Source: Phyllobacterium myrsinacearum (GTDB taxonomy: Bacteria; Pseudomonadota; Alphaproteobacteria; Rhizobiales; Rhizobiaceae). Taken from it: a stretch of DNA of 64,000 bases. Under the pieces are notes generated by a model. The model was given only the letters and a program-made list of their open reading frames with translations. It did no database searches and was not told the origin of the DNA. The stretch's first letter is position 1, and each line of letters opens with the position of its first letter. The position numbers were made by a program, and so were the translations under genes. The stretch spans positions 248,001 to 312,000 of the forward strand of contig NZ_PVBT01000003.1 in the NCBI RefSeq assembly GCF_002980555.1, written 5' to 3'. Of this stretch, positions 37,125 through 45,597 are shown in pieces.

Positions 37125-37300
37125 TCATCCCTAAATTCAGTCGGCCGTTGATTGTACGGCCATCGCGCTTTTGTCCAATTACCAAAACATATAGATTGCT
37201 GAAGGCAATCATACAAATGCTCATGTTCATCCCTATATAGGCATGAAATTGACGCCGGGTATGGATTATAACCGGATATGTCCTTCGAAAGGTAAATTAG

Positions 37301-37780
37301 TTGCGATCCTCTCTTGTGCCCCTGTTTCTGCTTGCGCTGCCGTTTCTTGAAATTGCCGGCTTCATTGTGGTCGGCAGCAAGATTGGCGTCTTGGCGACCC
37401 TTGGCCTGATCATCCTGTCGATGTTTCTCGGCATTTTCCTGCTGCGCCTGCAGGGATTTGGCATCCTGCAGAAAATCCGCTCGGAAACCGCAGCCGGCCG
37501 GACGCCGAGCCGCGAACTCGTGCACGGCGTGATGCTGTTCTTCGCCGCGTTCCTGTTGATCGTCCCCGGCTTCATCACGGATGTTATCGGCCTACTCTTG
37601 TTCATACCCGCCATTCGCGACATTGGCTGGCGTTTTGTCCGCAGCCGCGTGGTGGTGGTCAATCCTGCAGCAACGGGCCGGGGCCGGCCGGAGCGCGCCG
37701 CTGATCGCATCATTGAACTCGACCCGGAGGATTACACCAGAAAATCCGACCCCAACTCGCCGTGGAGCCCGAAAGAATAG
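37301..37780 (+). CDS. fxsA: FxsA-family membrane protein
   Basis: A 159-residue inner membrane protein with three or four hydrophobic segments: LVPLFLLALPFLEIAGFIVV, GVLATLGLIILSMFLGIFLL and LFFAAFLLIVPGFITDVIGLLLF. FxsA in E. coli is a cytoplasmic membrane protein whose overproduction relieves exclusion of phage T7 by the F plasmid; its normal role is unknown. The start is TTG 37301 with AAAGG nine bases upstream. It is divergent from the Tim44-like gene and is followed by secB, the common alphaproteobacterial order. Confidence 0.92.
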   Translation: MRSSLVPLFLLALPFLEIAGFIVVGSKIGVLATLGLIILSMFLGIFLLRLQGFGILQKIRSETAAGRTPSRELVHGVMLFFAAFLLIVPGFITDVIGLLLFIPAIRDIGWRFVRSRVVVVNPAATGRGRPERAADRIIELDPEDYTRKSDPNSPWSPKE

Positions 37781-37896
37781 TCTGCCTGCATCAGGATAAG
37801 GCCTCCCGGCTTGCCTCGCTGGGACTCTCATGCTAGCCAGCCATCATTCATTCGATAACCGCCGAAGCGGACGCAACGAGAGAAGGTTTCCAGACA

Positions 37897-38403
37897 ATGG
37901 CTCAAAAGCCTGATGAAAAAGCCGAAAACGGCAATGAAGCGACCAATGGCAATGGGAGCGTCCAGCAGCAGACACTGAACATTCTTGCTCAGTACGTGAA
38001 GGATCTGTCCTTCGAAAGCCCCGGCGCGCCTCTGTCGCTGCGTCCGCGCGACAAGGCTCCCGGCATCAGCATCAATGTGAATGTCAATGCCAATCCGATT
38101 GCCGAGAACGATTTCGACGTCGTTCTGACCCTCACGGCCCGTGCCGGCGAAGGCAAGGAAGTGCTGTTCAATGCCGAACTCGTCTATGGCGGCGTTTTCC
38201 GTCTGGAAGGTTTCCCACAGGAACATCTCCTGCCGCTGCTTTTCATCGAGTGCCCGCGCCTGCTCTTCCCGTTCGCGCGCCAGATCATTGCCGAAGCAAC
38301 CCGCAATGGCGGCTTCCCGCCGCTGATGATCGACCCGATCGATTTTGCTCAGATGTTCCAGCAGCGCATGGCCGAAGAACAAGCCAAGTCGATGGTCAGC
38401 TAA
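37897..38403 (+). CDS. secB: Protein-export chaperone SecB
   Basis: Cytoplasmic homotetrameric chaperone that keeps preproteins unfolded and hands them to SecA. The 168-residue protein contains [19 protein letters not shown] and [21 protein letters not shown], both conserved in SecB. The N-terminal Asn/Gly/Lys-rich stretch ([17 protein letters not shown]) is a family-typical alphaproteobacterial extension. It is convergent with dnaQ and the two share a hairpin. Confidence 0.97.
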   Translation: MAQKPDEKAENGNEATNGNGSVQQQTLNILAQYVKDLSFESPGAPLSLRPRDKAPGISINVNVNANPIAENDFDVVLTLTARAGEGKEVLFNAELVYGGVFRLEGFPQEHLLPLLFIECPRLLFPFARQIIAEATRNGGFPPLMIDPIDFAQMFQQRMAEEQAKSMVS

Positions 38404-38425
38404 GCCAAGGCTTCGACGAGATAGC

Positions 38426-38453
38426 AAAAACCCGGGTTCGACCCGGGTTTTTT
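38426..38453. terminator. Bidirectional terminator between secB and dnaQ
   Basis: AAAAACCCGGGT and ACCCGGGTTTTTT surround a three-base TCG loop, giving a long GC-cored stem with A and T runs on either side. It suits both converging transcripts. Confidence 0.92.
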
Positions 38454-38466
38454 ATTGCCGCGATTT

Positions 38467-39180
38467 TCATTCTGCGGCGGCTATCCGTTCATTCCAGATC
38501 GCTTTCTCACCAATCTTCTCGACCAGCTTGTCATGTGCCTGCTTTTCCGAATCAGTGAGGCGGGACGGCAGCGGCACCGCGCGGCGGGCAATGACGACGA
38601 CCGTTTCCGTATTGGCGGATTGCTTGTTGTCCGACTGTTCGGCCACCGTCAGGCCGAGCGCTGCTTGCTTTCCGCCGATCAGTTCGATGTAAACTTCCGC
38701 CAGCAACTGCGAATCGAGCAGCGCGCCGTGCATCGTGCGGTGGCTGTTGTCGATGCCGTAACGGCGGCACAGGGCATCCAGGGAGTTTGGTCCCATCGGA
38801 TGTTTGCGGCGGGCAAGCGCCAGCGTATCGATAACCCGGTCATTGCTGATGGGAGGATGCCCGAGCCTGTTCAGCTCGGCATTGATAAACCCCATATCGA
38901 ACGTGGCGTTGTGGGCGATCAGCTTTGCCCCGTCGATGAATTCGAGAAAGCGGTCGACGATGCCGGCAAAGACCGGCTCATCCTTCAGGCGATCATTGCT
39001 GATGCCGTGCACGGCAAGCGCGTCTGGATGAACCTGCTTGCCATCCGGATTGATGAAAACATGAAATGTGTTGCCGGTCGGGAAACGATTGACCAGTTCC
39101 ACACCACCGATTTCGATGATGCGATCGTCCAGCCGGTCCAGGCCTGTTGTTTCCGTATCGAATATGATCTCGCGCATGGA
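38467..39180 (-). CDS. dnaQ: DNA polymerase III epsilon subunit (3'-5' proofreading exonuclease)
   Basis: Proofreading subunit of the replicative polymerase core. Exo I is REIIFDTETTGLD at the N-terminus, Exo II is HNATFDMGFINAEL, and Exo III is HGALLDSQLLAEVY, with all catalytic acidic residues present. The C-terminal tail is the part that binds the alpha subunit. I choose ATG 39180 (MREIIFDTET), with AAAGGA upstream, over a GTG at 39204. It is downstream of coaE with a 77-base gap, in the order ppsR-maf-aroE-coaE-dnaQ conserved next to the alphaproteobacterial origin. Confidence 0.96.
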   Translation of the reverse strand, partial: SMREIIFDTETTGLDRLDDRIIEIGGVELVNRFPTGNTFHVFINPDGKQVHPDALAVHGISNDRLKDEPVFAGIVDRFLEFIDGAKLIAHNATFDMGFINAELNRLGHPPISNDRVIDTLALARRKHPMGPNSLDALCRRYGIDNSHRTMHGALLDSQLLAEVYIELIGGKQAALGLTVAEQSDNKQSANTETVVVIARRAVPLPSRLTDSEKQAHDKLVEKIGEKAIWNERIAAAE

Positions 39181-39257
39181 ATCATCCTTTGTCCCAAATT
39201 TCACGAATCGGCCAGCCGGCGCAAGGCCGCAGCGGCGGTATCCCCGCTTTCCGCCAG

Positions 39258-39842
39258 TCAGGAATCCGTGAGAATCCGGATTATCGCGTTGATCTCAGCC
39301 CGCGTCGCGTCAAAGGTCTGGTCTGTGTTGACGACAAAATCGGCACGCGCGCGTTTCTCCGCGTCGGGTGTCTGGCGCCGGAGGATCGCCTCCAGTTTTT
39401 CAGGAGTCATGTCGGCTCTGGCCAGTACCCGCTTTTTCTGAACTTCCGCCGGTGCGCTGACAACAAGAATCTTGTCCACCCGCTTGTCTCCGCCGGTCTC
39501 GAACAACAGCGGAATATCGATAACGGCAAGCTTGGCACCTTGGGATTCGGCGCCATCACGGAAGGCGTTTTCCTCGGAACGAACCAGGGGGTGGATAATC
39601 GCTTCAAGCTTTCGAAGCGCCTCGGGATTGCCAATGACAGCGGCCGAGAGCCTGGCGCGATCCACCACGCCATCATCTGTCGTTCCAGGAAAAGCTGCTT
39701 CGATCAAAGGCGCTGCCGCTCCGGAATATAGCCGGTGAACCGTTTCATCGGCGGAATAGACGGGAATACCCGCATCCATAAACATCTGCGCCGCGGTTGA
39801 TTTACCCATGCCGATCGATCCGGTGAGACCCAGCACGATCAT
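39258..39842 (-). CDS. coaE: Dephospho-CoA kinase
   Basis: Last step of coenzyme A synthesis. A 194-residue P-loop kinase starting [18 protein letters not shown], with the CoaE segment HPLVRSEE and [17 protein letters not shown]. Its ATG overlaps the aroE stop as ATGA. With coaA in the window, both ends of the CoA pathway are seen here. Confidence 0.96.
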   Translation of the reverse strand: MIVLGLTGSIGMGKSTAAQMFMDAGIPVYSADETVHRLYSGAAAPLIEAAFPGTTDDGVVDRARLSAAVIGNPEALRKLEAIIHPLVRSEENAFRDGAESQGAKLAVIDIPLLFETGGDKRVDKILVVSAPAEVQKKRVLARADMTPEKLEAILRRQTPDAEKRARADFVVNTDQTFDATRAEINAIIRILTDS

Positions 39843-40684
39843 TTTGCTTTCTCCGCCGCCATATCGGCCAGTACCAGATTTCGCAGCTCTGCCGTTACAT
39901 CAGGCCGTTTGCCGAACCAGTGTTCGAAGCCTGGCACGGCCTGATGCAGCAGCATGCCCAGCCCATCGGCCGTTTGAAGACCGCGGGAGCGCGCCGCGCG
40001 CAAAAGCGGGGTTTCCAACGGTACATAGACAATATCGGTCACCAGCGCATCCGAATCAGCCCCGGTCAGGTCGATCACAAGCTCATCCTTGCCTGACATG
40101 CCAAGCGATGTGGTGTTCACAATCAGCGACGCGCCCTTCAGCAGTTCCGGCAGGGCGTCCCATCCATGCGCTCCACCAGCGATGCCGAACCGGTCTGCCA
40201 GTTCCTGCGCCCGCGCAACAGTTCGATTGACGATCCTGATATCGGTGAAGCCGCGCTGTTTCAGCGCAAACACCACCGCCCGGCTTGCCCCGCCGGCACC
40301 CAGCACCAAAGCGCTCCTGCGCTCACTCCACCCGGGGCTCAGCGCATCCAGATTTGCCAAGAACCCGTAAGCATCCGTATTGCCGCCACGCAGAATGCCA
40401 TTCTCGAACCAGAGCGTGTTGACCGCACCGATTTCGTCGGCAGCCGAATCCCGCTTCCCGCACAGGGAAAAGGCCATCTCCTTGTGGGGGATGGTGACAT
40501 TGCCGCCGACAAATCCATTGTCCTGCAAAGCACGGATGAACCCTTCAAAAGCGTCCGGTGCAACTTCGACCGCCCGATAGGAGCCATCCAACCCGAATTG
40601 CCTGAGCCAGTAGCCATGAATCAGCGGCGAGCGCGAATGGCGGATCGGATAACCCGTTACGAAAGCGCTCGGATGATCAGCCAT
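39839..40684 (-). CDS. aroE: Shikimate dehydrogenase
   Basis: NADPH-dependent reduction of 3-dehydroshikimate to shikimate in aromatic amino acid synthesis. 281 residues from ATG 40684: [20 protein letters not shown] is the shikimate-binding region, [11 protein letters not shown] carries the catalytic lysine, and [15 protein letters not shown] is the nucleotide fold. GGGAGGGA precedes the start; the longer frame to 40711 overlaps maf more. Translationally coupled to maf upstream (8-base overlap) and coaE downstream. Confidence 0.96.
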   Translation of the reverse strand: MADHPSAFVTGYPIRHSRSPLIHGYWLRQFGLDGSYRAVEVAPDAFEGFIRALQDNGFVGGNVTIPHKEMAFSLCGKRDSAADEIGAVNTLWFENGILRGGNTDAYGFLANLDALSPGWSERRSALVLGAGGASRAVVFALKQRGFTDIRIVNRTVARAQELADRFGIAGGAHGWDALPELLKGASLIVNTTSLGMSGKDELVIDLTGADSDALVTDIVYVPLETPLLRAARSRGLQTADGLGMLLHQAVPGFEHWFGKRPDVTAELRNLVLADMAAEKAK

Positions 40685-41270
40685 CAATCGCTCCCTCCCG
40701 GCGCAGTTCATTCAGCAATGGCAATAAGGGAAGGCCGACAATGGTGAAATAATCTCCATCCACCTTCTCGAACAGCTGAACGCCCTCGCCCTCATATTGG
40801 TAGGCGCCGACACTTTGCAGAGCGATGGTACCAACCCGCGCCAGGTGGCGTCCGATGAAGGCCGGATCGAGATCACGCAACGTCATGCGCGCCACCGAAA
40901 CGTGCCGCCACACGGTCTGCCCGCCCTTGACCAGAACAATCGCGCTGTTCAGGTGATGGGTTTGGCCGGAAAGCCTGAGCAGTTGCCGGCGCGCAGCCTC
41001 CATATCAGCGGGCTTGTGCAAAACCTCGTCGCCAAGCGACAGGGTTTGATCCGAACCGATGACCAATGCATCCGGATAGCGCTCACTGACATCGAGTGCC
41101 TTTGCTTCCGCCAGGACAAGTGCGACATCTTCCGGCGTGGCACCGCTCTTGTAGAGAGGCGCTTCCACCGCCCGCTCATCAATATTGGCCGACTGGGCGG
41201 TAAAGGCGACGCCGGCATTTTTCAGAAGCGTGGCGCGGAATGGACTTTTGGAAGCAAGAATAATCTGCAT
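40677..41270 (-). CDS. maf: Maf/Ham1-like nucleotide pyrophosphatase
   Basis: A 197-residue Maf protein, a nucleoside triphosphate pyrophosphatase that clears modified nucleotides. It begins [20 protein letters not shown], with the DERA segment, [10 protein letters not shown] (catalytic aspartate) and [20 protein letters not shown]. The motif pattern is nearer to the YceF subgroup (7-methyl-GTP) than to YhdE (dTTP/UTP), but subgroup is a guess. ATG 41270 has GGAGAAG upstream. It follows ppsR by 16 bases. Confidence 0.93.
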   Translation of the reverse strand: MQIILASKSPFRATLLKNAGVAFTAQSANIDERAVEAPLYKSGATPEDVALVLAEAKALDVSERYPDALVIGSDQTLSLGDEVLHKPADMEAARRQLLRLSGQTHHLNSAIVLVKGGQTVWRHVSVARMTLRDLDPAFIGRHLARVGTIALQSVGAYQYEGEGVQLFEKVDGDYFTIVGLPLLPLLNELRREGAIDG

Positions 41271-41286
41271 CTGTCTTCTTCTCCGA

Positions 41287-42120
41287 TCAGCGATGCGGTT
41301 CCCGTCCCTGGGAACGCAGGGCAAGAACCGCCGCTGCAGTTTCTTCAATGGAACGGCGGGACACATCTATCATAGGCCAATTATAGCGGTGGCAAATCTG
41401 CCGCGCATAGGAAAGCTCCTCAATGATATTTGCCCGGTCGAGATAGTGATCCGTATCGAAACCCGGCGTTGCTCCGAGAATGCGATGCTGGCGCACCTGC
41501 GAGATTCGCTCCGCCGAGGCAATCAGGCCCACGATCAGCGGCCTTTCCGCATGGATGATCACATCGGCAATGGGCACACCGGGAACAATGGGCACATTGG
41601 CCGTCTTGATACCGCGATTGGCGAGGTAAATGCTTGTCGGCGTTTTCGAGGTCCGCGAAATGCCGATCAGAATGACATCCGCCTCTTCGATATCGAGCGG
41701 CAGCTGGCCGTCATCATGCTCCATGGTGAAATTCAGCGCATCGATACGGCGGAAATATTCCGCGTTGAGCACATGCTGGGCCCCAACTCGCCGTCCCGCC
41801 GGGGCACCGAGATAGGACTGGAATACACTGAGGACCGGTTCGAGAACGGATACGCAGGGAACGCCAATCGTCGCACAGCTTTCATCGATCATTGCCGCAA
41901 GCCGTTTGTCCACGATGGTATAAAGGACAATGCCGGGTTCCGCATCAATACCCTCCAGCACCTTCTTGATCTGCTTTTCCGTGCGAATGAGCGGATAGAC
42001 ATGTTCGATGGCACGCGCATGCACATATTGCGCCGCGGCGGCGCGGCCCGCTGCCAGGAGAGTCTCTCCGGTCGCATCAGAAATCATGTGAAGATGGAAG
42101 TAGTTGACCGGCTTTGTCAC
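41287..42120 (-). CDS. ppsR: Pyruvate,phosphate dikinase / PEP synthase regulatory protein (DUF299)
   Basis: A bifunctional kinase and pyrophosphorylase that switches pyruvate,phosphate dikinase or PEP synthase off and on by threonine phosphorylation. The 277-residue protein starts [14 protein letters not shown] after a short lead and has the P-loop [18 protein letters not shown] with its ending [13 protein letters not shown] choose GTG 42120 ([11 protein letters not shown]), with GGAG six bases upstream; longer starts reach toward the origin region. It is the first gene on the left side of the predicted oriC. It may tune PEP metabolism alongside pckA. Confidence 0.92.
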   Translation of the reverse strand: MTKPVNYFHLHMISDATGETLLAAGRAAAAQYVHARAIEHVYPLIRTEKQIKKVLEGIDAEPGIVLYTIVDKRLAAMIDESCATIGVPCVSVLEPVLSVFQSYLGAPAGRRVGAQHVLNAEYFRRIDALNFTMEHDDGQLPLDIEEADVILIGISRTSKTPTSIYLANRGIKTANVPIVPGVPIADVIIHAERPLIVGLIASAERISQVRQHRILGATPGFDTDHYLDRANIIEELSYARQICHRYNWPMIDVSRRSIEETAAAVLALRSQGREPHR

Positions 42121-42180
42121 AGAAAACTCCACACCCTGTTGATGACTGGGGAGAATTCTCCCGGTTTTGAACAAGCAATG

Positions 42181-42533
42181 GCAGCCATGTGAATCATTGG
42201 CAAGTCATCCACAGCGAGCCCACTTGTGGATGACTCTCCAAGCCATTGCTGTGATCTGGGGATTGTTGCGACTCTTCGTCCATTGTTCCACGGATTTCCA
42301 CACAGAAATCCACAGATGGATATGACTTAATATACTGATAATGAATAATATTTCACTTTATTACCGTATTCTGCGAATTTTGCATTATGGTTTTCCCTGC
42401 TTTATACCGCAGCAGTTGCCTGTGGGAAAAAGTTGGCAATCTGGTAATTCCCGATACAAACAGACTCTTAGAATCAGAAAATCAGAAAATATCCAATTTT
42501 CTTTTTTGTAAGACAAAGCTGGAGAGAGACGGA
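42181..42533. other. Predicted chromosomal replication origin (oriC)
   Basis: This gene-free stretch lies between divergent ppsR and hemE, where alphaproteobacterial origins sit (Caulobacter, rhizobia). DnaA-box-like 9-mers: TCATCCACA at 42205-42213 and inverted at 42225-42233 (one mismatch to TTATCCACA; with flanks a perfect 11-bp inverted pair), ATTTCCACA at 42294-42302, AAATCCACA at 42306-42314, TTTCCCACA inverted at 42421-42429. An AT-rich stretch follows at about 42319-42365. GANTC sites (CcrM methylation) occur at 42191, 42232, 42270, 42463 and 42471. A CtrA-like TTAA-N7-ATAA starts at 42327. Gene polarity flips away from this point and parAB/parS are nearby. Confidence 0.82.
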
Positions 42534-43565
42534 ATGGTCCGCAAAGTGATGAAAGTCCTTAGAGGCGAGACAGTTTTTCCGCCTCCCATCTGGATGATGC
42601 GCCAGGCTGGGCGCTACCTCCCGGAATACCGGGAAGTCAGGAAGAATGCCGGAAGTTTTCTGGATCTGTGTTATTCGCCCGATCTGGCCGTCGAAGTGAC
42701 GCTGCAGCCAATCCGCCGCTTCGGTTTTGATGCGGCAATCCTGTTTTCGGACATTCTCGTCGTGCCGCATGCGCTTGGCCGTGATTTGCGCTTTGAAGAG
42801 GGCAGAGGCCCTTTGATGACGCCGATTGACGCGGAAGGCATTTTCTGGCTGGAGCCCAATGGGGCTGTGGAACGCCTGGAGCCTGTCTATGAGACGGTTC
42901 GGCTGCTGCGGCATCAACTGCCACAGGAAACCACCCTGCTTGGCTTCTGTGGCGCTCCATGGACCGTGGCGACCTATATGATCGCTGGTCATGGAACGCC
43001 GGACCAGGCCCCGGCCCGCCTCTTCGCCTATCGCTATCCGGACGCCTTCCAGAAACTGCTGGACGAACTTGCCGATGTTTCGGCGGAATATCTGATCCGG
43101 CAGATCGATGCTGGTGCTGATGCGGTGCAGATTTTTGATTCCTGGTCGGGTGTTCTGGACGAAGCTTGCTTCGAGCGGTTCTGTATCGCGCCCGTGGCCA
43201 GGATCGTCAAAAAGGTGCGCGCATCGCATCCGGATGTCCCGATCATCGGTTTCCCCAAAGGGGCCGGAGCGCTTTATGTAAATTATCGCGAGCGTACCGG
43301 GGTGACAGCCTTGGGCCTCGACTGGACAGTGCCGCTGTCGCTGGCGTCTTCACTTCAAGGCGGAGGGGCAATCCAAGGCAATCTGGATCCCTTACGGGTT
43401 GTTGCCGGCGGCCGGGCGCTGGATGAAGGCGTGGATGCCATTCTCGATGGTCTGGGTCATGGCCCGCTGATCTTCAATCTCGGCCATGGCATTACCCCCG
43501 ATGCTCCGGTCTCCCATGTGGAGCAGATGGTTGCACGGGTCCGGCAGGCCACGGCCGGAAACTGA
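42534..43565 (+). CDS. hemE: Uroporphyrinogen decarboxylase
   Basis: Heme synthesis enzyme converting uroporphyrinogen III to coproporphyrinogen III in the cytoplasm. 343 residues with the N-terminal signature [16 protein letters not shown] and [16 protein letters not shown] 42534 ([12 protein letters not shown]) has GGAGAG upstream; the in-frame extension from 42387 runs through the origin region and is not coding. It is followed after 24 bases by hemJ, which carries the last porphyrin oxidation, so the pair forms a heme operon at the origin. Confidence 0.97.
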   Translation: MVRKVMKVLRGETVFPPPIWMMRQAGRYLPEYREVRKNAGSFLDLCYSPDLAVEVTLQPIRRFGFDAAILFSDILVVPHALGRDLRFEEGRGPLMTPIDAEGIFWLEPNGAVERLEPVYETVRLLRHQLPQETTLLGFCGAPWTVATYMIAGHGTPDQAPARLFAYRYPDAFQKLLDELADVSAEYLIRQIDAGADAVQIFDSWSGVLDEACFERFCIAPVARIVKKVRASHPDVPIIGFPKGAGALYVNYRERTGVTALGLDWTVPLSLASSLQGGGAIQGNLDPLRVVAGGRALDEGVDAILDGLGHGPLIFNLGHGITPDAPVSHVEQMVARVRQATAGN

Positions 43566-43589
43566 CGCATTGAAAACTGGGGATTGATG

Positions 43590-44129
43590 ATGAGCAACAA
43601 CCAGATGCCGGTTCAAAATTCAAACAAGACAGTATCGATGGCAAGGGCTGCCGGTATTGTTTTTGCGGTGGTTGTTGTGACCCTGGTCTATCTCTATCCC
43701 GACAACGCCTATCTCTGGGTGAAGGCCTTGCATGTGGTTGCCGTCATCTCCTGGATGGCGGGCATGCTCTATCTGCCGCGGCTGTTCATCTATCATTGTG
43801 CCGCCGAGAAAGGGTCCGTCCAATCGGAGACCTTCAAGGTCATGGAGCGCCGGCTGCTCAAGGCCATCATCAATCCGGCAATGATGGTGACATGGGCTGC
43901 CGGACTTTGGCTCGCGTGGCGAACAGCGGCCTATATGGACGGCTGGTTTCACGTGAAATTCCTGGCTGTCCTGATCCTTTCCGGCATTCACGGCTACTTT
44001 TCCAAGGCAGTGCGCATGTTTGCCGAGGACAGAAATGAAAAACCTGCCCGCTTCTGGCGGATGATGAATGAAGTGCCGACGGTTCTAATGATCATTATTG
44101 TGATCATGGTCATCATAAAGCCATTTTGA
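43590..44129 (+). CDS. hemJ: Protoporphyrinogen IX oxidase HemJ
   Basis: A 179-residue membrane enzyme that oxidises protoporphyrinogen IX to protoporphyrin IX, the form used by bacteria without HemG or HemY. Four hydrophobic segments are seen, with the conserved histidine of WVKALHVVAVISWMAGMLYLPRLF and the WFHVKFLAVLILSGIHGYF segment. I start at ATG 43590, seven bases after GGGG; an ATG three bases earlier is equally possible. The sequence GGTTTCACGTGAAATT inside it (43945) is a degenerate parS. Confidence 0.94.
   Translation: MSNNQMPVQNSNKTVSMARAAGIVFAVVVVTLVYLYPDNAYLWVKALHVVAVISWMAGMLYLPRLFIYHCAAEKGSVQSETFKVMERRLLKAIINPAMMVTWAAGLWLAWRTAAYMDGWFHVKFLAVLILSGIHGYFSKAVRMFAEDRNEKPARFWRMMNEVPTVLMIIIVIMVIIKPF
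43945..43960. other. Degenerate parS-like site in hemJ
   Basis: GGTTTCACGTGAAATT keeps the full 12-bp core TTTCACGTGAAA but differs from the parS consensus at three outer positions. It lies 1.4 kb right of the predicted oriC. Part of a set of such sites; by itself it would be weak. Confidence 0.4.
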
Positions 44130-44155
44130 CTCATCATTTTATTTTCTGCCTGATA

Positions 44156-44281
44156 TCAATACCACTCATGAAACCCCTTGCCCTTGCAGTCGTGATTGGC
44201 TAGATAGGGGCTCTTCTCTGGAAATACCGCCATAGCGATCTTCAGCCATTCATACATGGCACTGCATTCCGGCATCGTCAT
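44156..44281 (-). CDS. Small ORF of 41 residues between hemJ and rho
   Basis: Begins [20 protein letters not shown] and ends [19 protein letters not shown] lies immediately before the ATG at 44281, a strong ribosome site, and nothing else fills this 197-base gap. It is on the strand opposite to hemJ and rho and shares sequence with the rho upstream region. Three aromatic and two cysteine residues give it an unusual composition. I do not recognise a family; it may be a real small protein or chance. Confidence 0.4.
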   Translation of the reverse strand: MTMPECSAMYEWLKIAMAVFPEKSPYLANHDCKGKGFHEWY

Positions 44282-44326
44282 TTCCCTTCCCCATTTCAAA
44301 CCTATAAAATTAAGAGTTCCGCACAC

Positions 44327-45592
44327 ATGCAGGAAATGAAACTACAAGAACTCAAGAACAAGACGCCGGTTGATCTTCTGGCGTTTGCTGAAACACTGGA
44401 AGTCGAAAACGCCAGTGTCATGCGCAAACAGGAACTAATGTTTGCGATCTTGAAGAAACTGGCCTCCCAGGATGTCGAAATTATCGGCGAAGGCGTGGTC
44501 GAGATATTGCAGGATGGCTTCGGCTTCATGCGTTCTGCCAATGCAAACTATCTCCCAGGCCCGGACGACATCTATATCTCTCCGTCGCAAATCCGGCGGT
44601 TTTCGCTGAAAACCGGTGATACCGTCGAAGGTCCGATCCGTGGGCCCAAGGAAGGTGAGCGCTATTTCGCCCTTCTCAAGGTCAACACCATCAACTTCGA
44701 AGACCCGGAAAAAATCCGTCACAAGATCCACTTCGACAATCTGACACCGCTCTATCCAAACGAGCGTTTCAAGATGGAGCTGGAAAATCCGACCACCAAG
44801 GATTTGTCGGCCCGCGTCATCGATCTGGTAGCACCCCTCGGTAAAGGCCAGCGCGGTCTCATCGTCGCTCCGCCCCGTACCGGTAAAACTGTTCTTCTCC
44901 AGAATATCGCCCACTCCATCACCGCCAATCATCCCGAATGCTATCTGATCGTTCTTCTGATCGACGAACGTCCGGAAGAAGTCACGGATATGCAGCGTTC
45001 CGTGAAGGGTGAAGTGGTTTCCTCCACATTCGACGAGCCGGCTTCCCGCCACGTTCAGGTGGCTGAAATGGTCATCGAGAAGGCAAAGCGCCTGGTCGAG
45101 CATGGCCGCGATGTGGTTATCTTGCTCGATTCTATCACCCGCCTTGGCCGCGCCTACAACACCGTGGTTCCATCATCCGGCAAGGTTCTGACCGGTGGTG
45201 TCGACGCCAACGCGCTTCAGCGCCCCAAGCGTTTCTTCGGTGCGGCCCGCAACATCGAGGAAGGCGGATCGCTGACGATCATTGCGACGGCTCTTATCGA
45301 TACGGGCAGCCGCATGGACGAAGTGATCTTTGAAGAATTCAAGGGTACGGGCAATTCGGAAATCGTGCTCGACCGCAAGGTTGCCGACAAGCGCATCTTC
45401 CCGTCCATGGATATTCTGAAATCCGGCACACGCAAGGAAGACCTGCTCGTACCGCGTCAGGATTTGCAGAAGATTTTCGTCCTGCGCCGTATCCTGGCTC
45501 CGATGGGCACGACGGATGCGATCGAGTTCCTTATCGACAAGCTGAAGCAGACCAAGACCAATGGCGAATTCTTCGATTCGATGAATACGTAA
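44327..45592 (+). CDS. rho: Transcription termination factor Rho
   Basis: Hexameric RNA helicase that ends transcription. The 421-residue protein has the N-terminal RNA-binding domain with [23 protein letters not shown], Walker A in [15 protein letters not shown], the [13 protein letters not shown] Walker B region and the R-loop/[20 protein letters not shown] part. [12 protein letters not shown] at the start is typical. Its own transcript ends at a hairpin inside the neighbouring gene (45662-45694). Confidence 0.98.
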   Translation: MQEMKLQELKNKTPVDLLAFAETLEVENASVMRKQELMFAILKKLASQDVEIIGEGVVEILQDGFGFMRSANANYLPGPDDIYISPSQIRRFSLKTGDTVEGPIRGPKEGERYFALLKVNTINFEDPEKIRHKIHFDNLTPLYPNERFKMELENPTTKDLSARVIDLVAPLGKGQRGLIVAPPRTGKTVLLQNIAHSITANHPECYLIVLLIDERPEEVTDMQRSVKGEVVSSTFDEPASRHVQVAEMVIEKAKRLVEHGRDVVILLDSITRLGRAYNTVVPSSGKVLTGGVDANALQRPKRFFGAARNIEEGGSLTIIATALIDTGSRMDEVIFEEFKGTGNSEIVLDRKVADKRIFPSMDILKSGTRKEDLLVPRQDLQKIFVLRRILAPMGTTDAIEFLIDKLKQTKTNGEFFDSMNT

Positions 45593-45597
45593 CAGTC

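Noticed and set aside
42387-42533. In-frame N-terminal extension of hemE into the origin region
   Set aside because: HemE homologues begin near the ATG at 42534, which has a ribosome site; the extension crosses a DnaA-box-like sequence and has no similarity to HemE.
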